This document shows, one piece after another, positions 14,901 through 51,200 of a DNA stretch of 64,000 bases. The stretch spans positions 104,635,762-104,699,761 of the forward strand of contig OY740769.1 of NCBI GenBank assembly GCA_963513935.1, in the 5' to 3' direction. The translations under genes and the position numbers were made by a program. Below the pieces are notes generated by a model. The model saw nothing but the letters and a program-made list of their open reading frames with translations. It did no database searches and was not told the DNA's origin. This stretch comes from Aphrophora alni. Its lineage: Eukaryota; Arthropoda; Insecta; Hemiptera; Aphrophoridae. Positions within the stretch are counted from its first letter, which is position 1. Each line of letters begins with the position of its first letter.

Positions 14901-16278
14901 TATTATGTTACCTATGATGTTGTAACCAGACCTTTTGATGATGTTAGAATAGGGATATTCAAGATTTTCTCAAACTAAAGTGGCCGCAATTGTAGAAGTC
15001 TATGAAGTTAGAAAATTCCTACAAAATTATTTCGCTGACAAATTTTGAATCATTGTTCCTAATCAATATATTCGATGCCACCTGTTCAAAGCTAGAAATG
15101 ACACAGCCAGTGCTCTTATTATATCAATAAACAATTCATAGGGTATTATAATAAGGTATTTCTACACCTCTCTTCCTCCTATTATTGCAAATTTAGCATT
15201 TAATTGCAAATCAAGTTAAATGAAACTTTACAATATAAGTTTTGATAAGAGGAGTATAGTTAAAAATATCAAAATATTTGCTTCAATGACCCTAATCAGT
15301 TAAGCCAATTAATGAATGTGTTCCCTTCTTTGTTAATATATTATTGAAATTGACAAGAGGCCTTCAGTTTGAATATCAAGGTCATTTTTAAACAGGGCCA
15401 TTTTCCTACACAATTGTTACTAAAAAAATAAGATAATGTCTGTATCATCTTTTTGATTCATCTTTTTATTTTGCACTAAGCAGTTTTAAATTGGAACAAA
15501 TAATGGCGAAAGAAGTGGCATTATCTGTTCAAGAAATGAAAAATGTGACATTTATGTTTACTTAATAAAAAGGTTACAACGATATCACAAATTAAATCTC
15601 TTCAGCTGTCATAATTAAAATAAGATTATTACTAAATATTGAGTTGTTTGTGTCCATGTGGTTTAATTTCCTTCTGAAACTACTGTTCTGAAATTTATGT
15701 AATAGGTCAAAAAACCGATCTTGAGTTTTCTAATATCTAATCTGAGGTCTTCTGTGTAAAATAATTTTTATTTTTTTTTTTAAATCTGGATCTATGTCTA
15801 TCCACCATCTGTCGGTCCTCTATAGCTCAAATGAGTGGATATCTCAAAATCAGTGAAAGTGGTTTTGATAACATTTGGACGAATGTGAGATTTATAACCC
15901 AAACACAGATGAAAGAAAGTTCCGATCTTTTCGTAATTTGAAAAATAGCAAATATAACGCTGACTATGTAAAACATATGGGTTTGAATGTATGAGAAAGT
16001 TATACACAATTTATTTTATAAATAAACATTTAATTACATCATTTTTTTAAAAATATATATTGTATTTTTACTTTTAAGTTAAAGAAAACTTTTCTACACT
16101 ATAATTTTAAATTTTATTTACCGAGTATTTTAATTTTATGCTTAAAATTAAACAAAACTAGAATAAAATTAACTTTTTATAGTTTTAACTTTTCACTCAA
16201 ATCTACACACAGTCACGCACCTATAAAATATTCGCAATACTACTCACCCAACAAAACCACACTTGGAATCATAGCCAT
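8684..16278 (-). CDS. yellow/MRJP-family secreted protein (4 exons, complete, 432 aa)
   Basis: Join on the minus strand: 16278-16248, 13468-13223, 11050-10255, 8909-8684. All introns are GT-AG and phases fit (1, 1, 2), giving 432 residues, a usual length for yellow/major-royal-jelly proteins. The N-terminus (MAMIPSVVLL then VSTLFLAVPCDSA) is a signal peptide cut near residue 22, so the product is secreted. Family hallmarks in order are RYVPENNLALGIERW and KLFITVPRF (about 50-75), CRIRVDSCDRLWVMDTG (about 143-159), AYAYVPDVGNYKIIVY, FHFDPLSGDF, FQWQDGVFGMALSP, SVYFHPLAS, AVACWNSF and FPNDIKVDKTGKLWVM. Conserved cysteines are present, the last in GTSCDEM at the C-terminus. Yellow proteins are six-bladed propellers acting in cuticle pigmentation; some are dopachrome conversion factors. 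The subfamily is not assignable by eye, so no symbol is given. The start was chosen because the signal peptide follows it directly. Confidence 0.95.
8910..10254 (-). other. yellow-family intron 3
   Basis: 1345-bp AT-rich intron between exons 3 and 4, with GT-AG borders. No repeat, RNA gene or coding remnant recognised inside it. Confidence 0.85.
10255..11050 (-). CDS. yellow-family gene, exon 3 (most of the propeller)
   Basis: Acceptor TTTAATAG, donor GTAAGT directly after NSF. Holds residues 93-358 with the DRLWVMDTG, AYAYV and FGMALSP motifs. Between the exon-2 junction and LIPYPNLEAN there is a segment (NYFIFNHVSDLNGSNKSPD) longer than the equivalent loop I recall in Drosophila yellow. 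Confidence 0.95.
11051..13222 (-). other. yellow-family intron 2
   Basis: 2172-bp intron with GT-AG borders. Apart from the MITE at 12223-12746, nothing was recognised. AT-rich throughout. Confidence 0.85.
12223..12746. mobile_element. MITE with 42-bp perfect terminal inverted repeats
   Basis: Positions 12224-12265 and 12704-12745 are perfect complements over 42 bp. The outer end reads TATAATCTTATTTATACTTG and the inner part contains CCTTAGCAATTCATTTTTAG. The interior has no coding frame; it includes a short palindrome around 'gtcacagttgtgac' (12461-12474). The ends sit in a TATA context, so a TA target duplication is possible but cannot be fixed. Perfect arms imply recent insertion or gene-conversion-like upkeep. 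The superfamily is not assigned. Confidence 0.85.
13223..13468 (-). CDS. yellow-family gene, exon 2
   Basis: Acceptor TTTTTTAACAG, donor GTAAGT. Completes the signal peptide and carries the first conserved blade (TVISYRISQEEKKAAVESG through KPGVLSTLNYISLD). Enters in phase 1 and leaves in phase 1. Confidence 0.93.
13469..16247 (-). other. yellow-family intron 1
   Basis: 2779-bp AT-rich intron after the signal-peptide exon. At 15790-15960 there is a phrase ('ctatagctcaaatgagtggatatctcaaa') resembling another at about 18295-18330, which suggests an old dispersed repeat. No coding remnant recognised. Confidence 0.75.
16248..16278 (-). CDS. yellow-family gene, exon 1 (signal peptide start)
   Basis: Encodes MAMIPSVVLL plus one base and ends at a GTGAGT donor. 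The next ATG, two codons in, would also preserve the signal peptide. A TTTAAAA TATA-like run lies upstream at 16333-16340, but spacing to any initiator is not convincing. Confidence 0.85.
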
Positions 16279-19200
16279 CACGCTCTGTACACTGCTAAAC
16301 AAATGAAGCCCTGTAGTACTGGATGGTTTAACTTTTAAATGATGCCGTTCTGCCCAATCACAGGCTTCGAGATTGAATGACAATGCCAGTATTTTTTTCC
16401 CGTAAGTTCCGTTTGTAACAAATTATTAAAACAAACATTTTTCAGATCTATTTGTTGAGGAGAGTAAACACAATTCGATAATAATAGGTTACTACTAATA
16501 ATGGCATGTTAATAATATAACTTGTGACTGTTTAATAAGAGACTTCAAGTATGGGTTAGAACAGAACGCTATTCTATTATGCAGTAGAGGGGATATGAAT
16601 CCAATTTAAGTATCATATGACGCTGTCACATAACATCAGATATTTAAAGCAAATTTTCAATTTTAATGTTATCTAAGAATTGAGAGGTTTAATATAAACT
16701 GATGTTAAATTCCAAATCAGCGTTTTAAACGCCATAAATGTGATTGATTTAATCAAAACAGTCAAGAAAATACATTTTTAAACATTTTAAAAAAATTGTT
16801 GAAGTTATTTTATGTTTGTAGATAGAATTTCAAAAACAGTTGGACGTAGATAACTAAACAGCATATCTCTTATCATTTTTTTTAAATATTGATAACCATT
16901 TTAGAAGAGTTAGAGTTAGGATATTTATTCAGTTTAAAATTTCATAATGGGGAGTATTTTAACAAAACTTTTTAGATATTTTTTGAGCAATTCAAATTAC
17001 TAGACGTTAAAATATATATATATTTTTTAATATCAGACATTAATTCTGCGCAAAATTACACTACCTTAACAATCTACGATAAAAAATGACGCAGTTAATA
17101 TCAAAATATGTAAATTAGGAGTAAAAGGTTCCAAGAAAATTTGGTATTTCTACACGTACTAAACAAGTCAGTATATAGGTGGTTATAAATTTGGTATGTA
17201 GGCATATTTTCCCAAAATAGTAAGTATTTATTTTTTAAACTGAAAATTTGGAATACCTGCAAAAAATAATAAAACCAAATCCTCTTTCAAAATCGGCTAT
17301 AACGATTTTGTAATTTTACCTAAATTGTAGCCTCTAAGATCACAAACCAAATGTATTGATCATCTTTACAAAAATACCGATGAGGTAAAAAATAATTACA
17401 AAATTATCGGTTCTCGACCATCATTAATACATTTCATCGCAGTTGCATAATATTTATATATTTGTGCAATACAAGAATGAAACTATAATCCATCCAATCG
17501 TCTAAACAGAAAGACTCAGAACTCATTCCAAGTTGTAGAGAAAATAGCAAACTGTAACCCTCATTTCGAATAATAAAACCAGTATAATAATACCAATGAT
17601 TTGTGAAAATTGTTCGTTTTGGGTAATCTATACATTAAAAAAAAATCTTAAATTTAATCTTAACTGTTAAAAGGCCAACGTTTTTGTAATTGATCTTTTA
17701 AAAATAGGCCAACGCTATTATATATTTTTTACTGTGTGTTTTTTGTTGTATTTTTTGTGCTGTATATTTGCTTATTTTGTATTTTGTGTTTTGTGTTTTG
17801 GTGACATCATTTGGGTTATTCCAACTAGAATTAAAAAATCTCGTAATCAGACAATCACCGACAGGAAAGTACATACCGTAATGAAGTTCACAGTCTGTTA
17901 TTGTTGCACTTCCTGTCACTGTTTGACTGACAGGAAGTGTCAATCCTTTTCATTTTATTAGAAAGATAAAATAAAAATTTAAGGAGGCCTAATTGTACTT
18001 GTTTGAATGATCATATATAACAAAATATCTGGGTTGATAATGATAAATATTATTATTTTATTTTTCTATTTCGTAGAAATAAATATAACGTTGTCGACGG
18101 GTCTGGTGTTTTTATAGACTCTCTGAATATTATTTCGGCTTTTGTCTAAGTGGTGTTAGTATTAGTTGATGCATAGTCAGTTTATGACAATAGAGTTACT
18201 CTAAAAGGCGTCAGATATTAGGAAAATCTGCAGAGAAATCTCGATTTCGGACATATAGATAGAAAAAAAGAAGTCCATCGTTTCGTCATAAAGACTGAAT
18301 ATCTCAAAATCGGTTGTAAAGATTTTGATGAAACGTGAAAATTATAAATACAAATTAATATGGCAAATAACAATTAAAACGAAATTAAGATTCGAGGGTA
18401 ATTGATAAAAATCAAAACTAAACATTGACCGGGTTGAATATTAAAAAAATTCTATGTTAGGCTATATAAGAGCTAATACGTATATCAACAAACTTATAGA
18501 TCCTGACTCCTTAAAAAATTAATGTTCATTTGAGTACTTTAAAAAAAACGATTACTATAATTTTCTTTCACAAACTGGTAAACATATCAATTTTTAGATC
18601 ACAAATCTTCATAAGTAACCAAATTTTGTTGAAAATATAAATTGGCTAAATTTGAGATAATCGGACTTACCGGAAAGCGTCCATGATTCATTCACGCTTT
18701 TCAACTGATAACTCCTGAAAGAGGATCTGTAAAAAGATGGCGACCATTTTATTTGAGCCCTTACAACCTATGTTTCAACAAAATCTATACAGTCAATTTT
18801 GACCAATTCGGAATGTTGTATTTTCCATGTAAATTTTGAGCTTTATTGATATTTGGCTTTATTTGGTTGAAGTAGTTTTAACAGATTTTGAGCTATTTTA
18901 CTATTCGGAAAGAGGTCAATTTCGCATTTTAAGCAATAATTCAGACTCCGAAATTTAAAGAGGTAGTGTAGAAAGCGTTTTGTTTACTTATACTGTTGTG
19001 TGAATAGATGTGAATGAACTGTGTTATGTTGTTTTCTTAGTATTTGTTACATTTCAGTATATTTCTGTGTATATATGTTATGTAAACAAAGGTTTTTTTT
19101 ATGTTTGTACAGTATTTGCACCCATTTTATTAATGTTTGTTGTGGCACATGTTTCCCACGGAATCATTTTGGTTTAGATCAAAATGTCTTAATAGCTTGG

Positions 19201-20307
19201 GAGGATCAAAATAAGAGAGATATGATATTTTCATTTTCACCTATTTTTTCAAGAGCAAAATAACTTCAAGTAGGCTTAGTAAAAATTATACAAGATCTAT
19301 TGTCCCACGAAATAATTAGATTTTCATCTAAATTGTTTTAGAGGTAGTGTAAAAACCAAGAATTAATTTGAGAATAAAGTGTAAGCTCAAATATATTGGA
19401 CATTTTTAAACTTTATTTTCCGAATATTATGAATAACATGTTTAATCAAAGCAGTTGGGCCTTATGTTGGCATAAACCGCACAATGTGGTTTAGTGTCAA
19501 CATATTCAGTGGTGTGTATCGTTCAAAACGAAAATAAAAACTCAATGCCACCATAACAGTATTTTTATGATAAACGACCTTCAGTGGAAATTTGGGGGAA
19601 ATAAAGCGTGACTAATAATGGAAATTCAAACTCCGGGAGGTGGGGTTAAGACTGATGGTATTTTAATGATGAACATTATTCTTTTAAACAACCTTCCAAA
19701 AGGCCGTTATTTCTGTGGACAATCGAAAAATAGTTATTTATAAGAAACCAATATCTTTAAAAATAAATTAAGTTTTTGCATTGTTTGATTATAAAGCGTC
19801 AAAGAACATTAAATAGGCAAATATGTATAAGACAAAGATATAATTAAAGAATTATTACTGGGGGAATCATTTTAAAATTAATATTGTTAACCAATAAGTT
19901 CAAAAACGCTAGTAAAAACGAGACAATTTAAGATAGGCTATATGAAAATCACTTTGTTCATCCACGATGAGAGAACGACAACTTATGTTTTAACCAACAA
20001 CCACATCTAAATTGACTATCAGAGAAATTAATTACTCTACAAATTCATTGGTAGCTGTTAACTTACATAACAGAATTTTAATGTTCCATGTTCAATTTAT
20101 ATCTGTAAGTAATAATTCATAATTATATTTCGCGGGTTCTTTGTTTACATAATACAGCTGATGATGGTTAAAATTGAAAATCCTCCTCTTGACCTATCAG
20201 CTGGTCTATGATTCTTTTGTGTTTGAAGTATTCAAGTTTGTTTGCGTTCAATCGGTTCAATTCTTCAATTGAAATTGCGTTATAGCCTATATAAGAATAA
20301 TTTTAAA
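16279..20307. other. divergent intergenic region between the yellow-family gene and Tfb4
   Basis: About 4 kb separating the two starts, so it should carry both promoters. Two hairpins are visible: a perfect 12-bp stem (cacttcctgtca) with a 9-nt loop at 17907-17939, and an imperfect palindrome at 19463-19504. 18190-18360 and 18660-18960 read like decayed dispersed repeats. No exon, TATA box or confident initiator was identified. Confidence 0.5.
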
Positions 20308-44256
<23,949 letters not shown>

Positions 44257-44319
44257 GTTTATTAGTATCCATTTAATTTAAAACTTGTATTTTGTATTAT
44301 ATTAATACACAATTTTATT

Positions 44320-44325
44320 ATTAAA
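44320..44325 (+). promoter_or_regulatory. possible poly(A) signal of Tfb4
   Basis: ATTAAA, 64 nt after the Tfb4 stop. No AATAAA lies closer. Confidence 0.35.
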
Positions 44326-47300
44326 TTATTAATTATAGTAATAAGGAATTTATGTGAATTTATTTTGTCCTATAATGATGTTAGTAAATATATTCCGCAA
44401 TGTTAAAGTCAAAATTTGTTTGGCTAAATATTCTGTGTTTTTATAGGACTATTTAAGCTACAGTATTAAGGGTCTGCGGGAGTGAAGTAAAATTGGCAAA
44501 TTAACTTGTGCCAAGATTTGTCAAACCTGTGAATTACTAGCAACCTTTTTGCACGGTGGCTGTTGCACAAAATAATCCTAATTTCATTTCCAAGGATGGG
44601 AAAATGCTAAGCTTAGTATATAATAGGCTACTCCTACTATTCGTGTATTTAAATAATCCATCTCTGTCACTCTTATGTATTCTTTTTTTGAATTTCTGGT
44701 TGTTTTATATTTTCAATTCCATAGCTAGTTAATACCTTTGACCTTCAACTAAGATTTCCTAGTTTATACACACTATTTAAACTCCACTAGATCACTGCTC
44801 GGGGTTTCTTTTTGTAGTTGGCATAGTTGACTTCAAGTATATATTGAAATATCTAAAATTGATTAAAACACTAAGAATAGTAATGGGTTTACAAAATTAT
44901 TTTGATTTCTTATTTTGAAATTATTTGTTAGAAATTAAGTTTAAGTTACAATTGAATCTCTGGGTAAAATATTGTCTTTATACAGGATGAATCAGACCGC
45001 CTGTGCACAATGTATATTGACTGAACGAAATAAGCTACAGTCTTCATTTTAACTTAAATTCCCCCTATTAAAAGCCCCAATAGTACTTTTTTGGAGGGTT
45101 GTTGTTTTTGAAAAATTTTCAAATGTAAAGGTAGGTCGAGTGATACCTCATTTTAAAGGTCTCTGTTCATTGCTCATTTTGGGAAAAAAGGTTTAATTTA
45201 TCTTACTGCGTATATACAGGGTGTTCCAAAATGTCAAAAAAGTAGTGTCTTACAGTTAGTTTTATAGTTACCACATAACATGGTCTACATAAACCAAATT
45301 GTTATCCTATATTCATGAGAAGATACCCTTTCCAAAATTTTCTTTAAGTTGTCCTTACTCAAAAATTTAAAAAATACATAAATTTTGGAAAATAAAAACA
45401 GATTAAAACTAAAAAACTCCAAATAATAATGTTAGTCGTGAAGCACATAATTAAAAAGGTCTTTCAAAAACAATAGTTTTTTTTGTATTTAAAGTTTGAC
45501 TTTATCTCTAACCGTTTTACAATGATCCTATGTTACAGTGTTTAGTTGTGATTTTTATAGGGTGGAGTATTGCAAGGTCAATAAGAAAGGTACAGCCTAA
45601 AAAACTGTCTTTTACTCATCATTGTGAAACGGTTAGAGGAAAAATCAAATGATTTCAGATGATTTTACAATATAGATGTGTACTTAGATTTAGGTTATTA
45701 ATTTTATGATTTAAGTCTGCAGAATTAGGTGTTTATTAAAACAGTTGATTGGTTTATATATCTGATGTATATAAATCATTAGTGGATATTAGTAGATGGT
45801 TATTGAAAATAGTCACTAACTAAGTTCTGAAGTTAGATATTTTTGATTACTAAATATTTATGGTATCAAGTTCTGTAAATTGACACTGTACAATGTTTTG
45901 AATAAGTGTTTTATGATTCCAGTCTGAAACTGAACATTTAGATTTAATTGCAAAACTTCAATCAGGTTCCTTGAAAGCTGGTAATAGAGCCTCCCCAAAT
46001 CCTTTTCAAAATTTCAACAATCCCCCCAATCCTTAGAGGCTAAATTCACAAAATTTGATGAAAATCTTTAGAGTCAATTTATGAGAAGATCATAATTTTG
46101 TTTTGGCAGCTACTCCTTAATTTTGAGTTACCAACATCATAAAAATCCTGAGATAATGCCAAAATATGCCCACATATCAAAATTGATTAAATTTGCTCCA
46201 CATGTTTGGTATGTAGACCATACGACAGATACACATCAATCCAAAAACCATCTTTTTTGATTCGGAGGACCTTAAAAGGGATCTGAAAAAAACTAGACTT
46301 TGATTTTTTTGTCCCAACAAATAATTTTCTCTATACTACGTATATGTGAGAAAGTAGTAACTAAATAGCAACGAATTTCCAATAATAACATTAGGGTTTA
46401 TTTTTGTATTTCCCAAATCTATTTGAGAACAGTCAATTTCTCATGGTTTTGAGTTTTGTTCATATAGTTTTGAAAGACTAATTTTGATATATATATAACC
46501 AACCATATATATATATATATATATACAACCAGTGTATGTTGATAATGTCTTTGCACTTTTTGTATTTATGAAATATTTTATGAAAATAACTCGTTCTCGT
46601 CCTACAGATCATTGTGATCAAAAGGACAGACTTTTCAAGGAATAATTTTTTTTTTGCATTTTTAATAAGCTTATCAATTATATAGATACATATTGAAAAA
46701 CAACATGGCAGCTCAAAATATTTTTTTTTTATTGACTTACATGTAACCTATATCTGACCCCCAAAATGAAGATAGGAAAAAAAAATTACAATATTTTTAT
46801 TCAACAATTTTTAATCCAATTTATTTCCTATATCTTTTTTTAGAATGCTAATTTCTAATGTCTTATATGTAGGATTTATTACTGACCCTCAAAAAACAAA
46901 GATGGCCGACAATTTCAACATTTTTATTTTACAATTTGTTTTAATCACACTTATTTTCCATATGTTTTTTGTGACATGTACCAACATTTTGTTCTTGGAA
47001 TATTGTATGCACCAAAAAAATGAGTACCTAAACAATTTTGTTTTTTCAACCCATTTCATTAAAATGATTTACAACATAGATTTCATTACCAGAATTTGCT
47101 ACCAATTGTAGGTCCTCAATTTTACCTCATGATTCTATGTCATGCTTGAGACATTTCCTACGCTCATTAGGGGCTTGCCGACGTTATACACAACTATGAA
47201 GTATTGTCTAACAACTTTTTTGAACAAACATTTCCTATACTGTGTATACTAGACTCCTCGATCTACTAATACTATTTAATATGTCCTAGATAGCCCAAAA

Positions 47301-49100
47301 GACCAATTTCTGGATTATGTTTAGAGAATTTGCTTGTATTACATTGTTTGATTGGACCAGGTAAGTTGTTTTGAATTACTATCGTTTTATTCAGTACAGT
47401 GAGGAAAGTAATGAATCATTTCTATATGGAGTTATTTATCCTTCTTGACATTTTGAACATATTATACTGTTTTCAGAATGATGTCCTTCTATATCTACAT
47501 CTCTCTTTAACTGTCTGTGAGATGTGATTTTGTATTATGTAGGACATGTTTGATCTTAGAACAGACGATTCATTTGATTTCAAATTTTTAAGTTAGATGC
47601 AGGGTGGGTGTCGAAAGATTATATTTTGGACAAAAATTGCTTAAGTTTTGTTACTACAAATAGAGTTTAAGGTGAAAAATTATAGTGTTGTATTATCTGA
47701 AGGATGGGTGATCCGAATGATTCAAAATTTTGCAATTAAATGTGTTCCAAGTTTTTATTAGATTTAGGTGAAAATACCTAATATTTATGAAAATTATTAT
47801 TATTTTTTGGAATTTGATGAAACTTGTATTGTGTATATATTTTTGATCTTTGAGTTGGAAATAGGAATCAACTTATACCTATTTCAATTATGCCCCAAAC
47901 TGATTTTCATAAAAATCATTTTATGAAAGTAATTAATAACATACTTTACTTGTAATAAAATTTGGGTGCTGAGTGTGAATTTGACATCGATCTTTACATA
48001 GGGGCTTACATCAAAATTATAAAAAAATTGTTATCAATAAATTCTTTTGTATGAAACCTTTAACATTTGTGTATTTTATAGAGTTTGAATTTGACATATG
48101 TGTGTGTGTGTGTTTGTACCTGGCCCCTTTATGACCTAAAGCACCAAGAACTTTTTAAATAAAAAGATAATGTAATATAGGTTTATAAAACATGAAATAT
48201 TTGTGTAGTTTTGACCCGTAAGTTCAGAGTTGATATAAGTTTGTATTTCTACCCCCTTCCAAAAAATACTCTAGAATGTTACAAATTGTTACTACCTAAG
48301 GGTTATAAAATCAAATTTATTTTAGATTCAAGTAGTACCTAATTGGATTTTATGCTTAGACTCATATGGTTTTTAAGTTCGGGTTCAATTCACAGGTTTT
48401 ATTTCTTAAGACATGTTGCATTTGAAAATGATTCCTGATCTAAATACTTGATCTATGTTCCCTATTATTTGATAATGTAGAAGGGCGAAAAGAACTTCCT
48501 CACTAGATTAGATTAATAGGCTTAGCCTTCCTCCACTGTTCTCAACTATAGGTTTATTGCCAAGCTTCACACGAAAAAGCATAACTATTTAGCAAGAATA
48601 GATGCATAGATTGTTATATTTGACGTCATGTGAAGGGTTACATGTTTTAGTAATATTTTGTAACATTTAAAAACCCTTGCTCACAATTACTAGAATTTAT
48701 ATTCATTCAAGTCTGTGTGGTTCTTTTCTTTTAAAAATTGAGATCAATACAACTTCTCAAGTTTAATATTATTCTTATAGGTGATAAATCCAATATGGCA
48801 GAGATGGAGCAAAGCCTTTCCATACCAGTTTTCAATAGAAGTAATTTTGGATCACCATAACTGAGGAATATCATGATAGACTATATCGTGTCTCATTTTT
48901 CTATATCTGCACTGTTAGGCTACAATAGACCACAAACTTATTTGCCTAACTGGGTAACTCATGAAAATCGTGGCACTGGATCTACATAATTAAAAAAAAA
49001 AAACAAAAAGACTTTTTGGCTGTACTTTAACCATTTTTGTATTTTGTTTAACCATATTGCTCAGTTCAACATGCATTACTTGAATATCAGGTAAAAAATA
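44326..49100. other. intergenic, AT-rich, probable old repeats
   Basis: No exon recognised. Around 44979-45240 there are 'acaggatgaatcag' and 'tatacagggtgttccaaaatg' phrases. Around 45500-45650 the phrase 'taaccgttttacaatgatc' and a later partial inverse 'tcattgtgaaacggttaga' form a loose inverted pair. These look like degraded dispersed repeats. 46490-46526 has short TA runs. Nothing else stands out. Confidence 0.4.
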
Positions 49101-49996
49101 TACGAGGGGGGGAACCAAAAGTAACGGAAATCGGGTTGGTGAGGAGAGGGGGTGTGTGTGGGCGGTCGGCCGGAGAGGGAGTCTCGAATCATATTGCTAC
49201 ACGTCATTGTGCGACGTTTGTTCGCTGTGAATGGACCAGTTCGACCATGAGAACTTTTTTGTGAAAGAGCTTTTTCCGTTTCGGTGAAAACGTAAAATGG
49301 CTGACTGCCAGGAGCAACATGTGGCTGTGAAATTTTGTTTCCTGTTGGGGAAAACACCCGCGGAAATGCTTAAAGCAGCTTATGGCGAAGCTACTTTAAG
49401 TAAAACACGTTTCTACGAGTGGTTTCAGCATTTTTAAAATGGAGTAATGTCGACTAAAGACCAGTCTCATTCTGGACGCCCTTTAACGTGAAGAACTGAT
49501 AACAACATTGAGAAAATCAACAATCTAGTTCGTGAAAAACCAGAAAATTACCAAGGGAGAGCATTCGAAGAAAAAGGGTGGATTTGTGGCGCACGCACAG
49601 GGGATTGGTACTTCCATCATGACAACATACCTGCCCACACTGCCCTGTCTGTGAAGCAGTTTTCGATGAAAAACAGTATTACACTGATTGCTCACCCCCC
49701 CCTCTATTTACCGGATTTCACTCCCTGCTACTTTTTTTTGTTCTCCTGACTCAAAAGGGATATGAAAGGTAAATGTTTTGAGACCGTGGAAGAGGTGAAA
49801 CAAATATCGCTGGATGGACTAAAGAACATTCCATTAAGTGAATATCAACAATGTTTTGAACAATGGAAGAAACGATTAGAGAAGTGCATTGCAGTGAATG
49901 GTAATAATTTTGAAGGTGACCAAATTTTGGTGTAAAAATATTGAAAAATAAAGGAGTTATGACCAAATCCCCGTTTTTTTTGGGTCCCCCCTCATA
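49101..49996 (+). pseudogene. internally deleted mariner element with dead transposase
   Basis: The element at 49103-49994 (892 bp; full mariners are about 1.3 kb) starts CGAGGGGGGGAACC and ends in the complement of TGAGGGGGGACCC, flanked by TA. From the ATG at 49297 it reads MADCQEQHVAVKFCFLLGK, TPAEMLKAAYGEATLSKTRF, a stop at the end of EWFQHF, then STKDQSHSGRPL. After a deletion come HHDNIPAHTAL, LPDFTPCYFFLFS and a C-terminal SEYQQCFEQWKKRLEKCI. The HDN.P.H and DF.P.D/YFF blocks are the second and third catalytic regions of mariner. Here the third Asp position reads Y, and several stops are present. Non-functional; the ends are still recognisable. Confidence 0.9.
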
Positions 49997-50259
49997 GCAT
50001 ATGTAAAGAGCCTCTGTTAGGAAATATCCATAGATAATAGGTTTTTCATGACTGAAGTTTTATTACCATTTCCTGGTACTAAGAAAAACACAAGTAAGTC
50101 TACATACACAACATGTTAGGCTGTTTTTAAACTTTCGGCATTATTTGCCAAATCTGTACGGTTTAAGTCTTCAATTTGATACACATTTCATAGAAATAGG
50201 TTTAATGGATCTTCAAAAATAAAATAAAATATTTTACAATTCACAAAAAAGTCACTTTT

Positions 50260-51186
50260 AAATTTTAAACAATATAAACTAACCTTTTCATCAGAATTTA
50301 AGGCAAACTGGTTTAAACATTTAATGAATTTTTATGCAGTTTTCCGCTCTTTTATAGATGAATGAGAGGCACGAGTCTTACTTTTTTCCAACTTATCATC
50401 AGGAACACCTTGAGGTCTCACTTGTGGTTAATTTTCCCCCATAGGTAGTCTTCAATATGTTCTTTACAACCTTTTGAATGTTTGGAATCTCCAACTTTCT
50501 TCTGAGATGAGACTTGAAAAGTTCCTGACCCAATTGCTTGGTGAATTTAAATATGCTTATTAGAGAACTTCCAACATAGCTGAGGAATAGGGGGTGTAAG
50601 CATTACTGTTTGCAATGTTTATTATCTTGTAGAAAACTGCCAAGGGCCACTGTCTTGTTATCCTGACACTGCACATTTAATATCAATCAATTCAACCCCA
50701 CATTTTGTTTGGTTATAAAAAGAGATGATCTCTGGTTTCTGTTTCATTATTTGTACAAATGTGGTGGCACAAGTATCTGCTTTATTTTTCCCTGGAACAA
50801 ATGGAACTTTTTAAATTTTTTATACCATTAAACTCATGTAGTGATGATCCAATTTTCCATTCTATTCATGTTTCCCACGTTTCGTGTTGGCTCTCGGCTG
50901 CTTCACATAACCAGGTACAGGAACTTTTCTCTTCGTTCGGGCATAAAACTAATCAAGGTTGTTTACATTAAGATAAAAATTGTCTCTATCGAACATATAA
51001 TAATGAATATGGATCTACATCTGAGTCACTCAAATCATCAATATCACCCTACTTTCGTCACTAAAATCATAGTCACTCTCTACTAGCATTTCATGGATAC
51101 GGTCACTAAAATCAAGATTGTTTCACAGGGTCAAAATGTTTGCTTTTCATACCACCACGACTTGTACTTGGTTGTTTAGGATCCAT
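50260..51186 (-). pseudogene. internally deleted piggyBac transposase (family B)
   Basis: Minus strand from ATG at 51186: MDPKQPSTSRGGMKSK, an acidic segment (DIDDLSDSDVDP) after a stop, then PFVPGKNKADTCATTFVQIM, EIISFYNQTKCGVDLLD, FIF/FTKQLGQEL and a basic C-terminus with KTRASHSSIKERKTA (about 50350). The order and wording (…KPEII.FYN.TK.GVD.LD…) are those of piggyBac/PGBD transposases. The catalytic middle is deleted and frameshifts are present. About 0.93 kb remains of 1.7-1.8 kb. Its words differ from the copy at 24.3-25.5 kb, so it is a different lineage. Confidence 0.8.
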
Positions 51187-51200
51187 TTTCTAGTCTAAAT

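Noticed and set aside
19463..19504. Imperfect palindrome considered as a microRNA precursor
   Set aside because: Too short, with mismatches and no flanking stem; no support as an RNA gene.
49076..49357. 93-codon minus-strand frame
   Set aside because: Antisense of the mariner left end.
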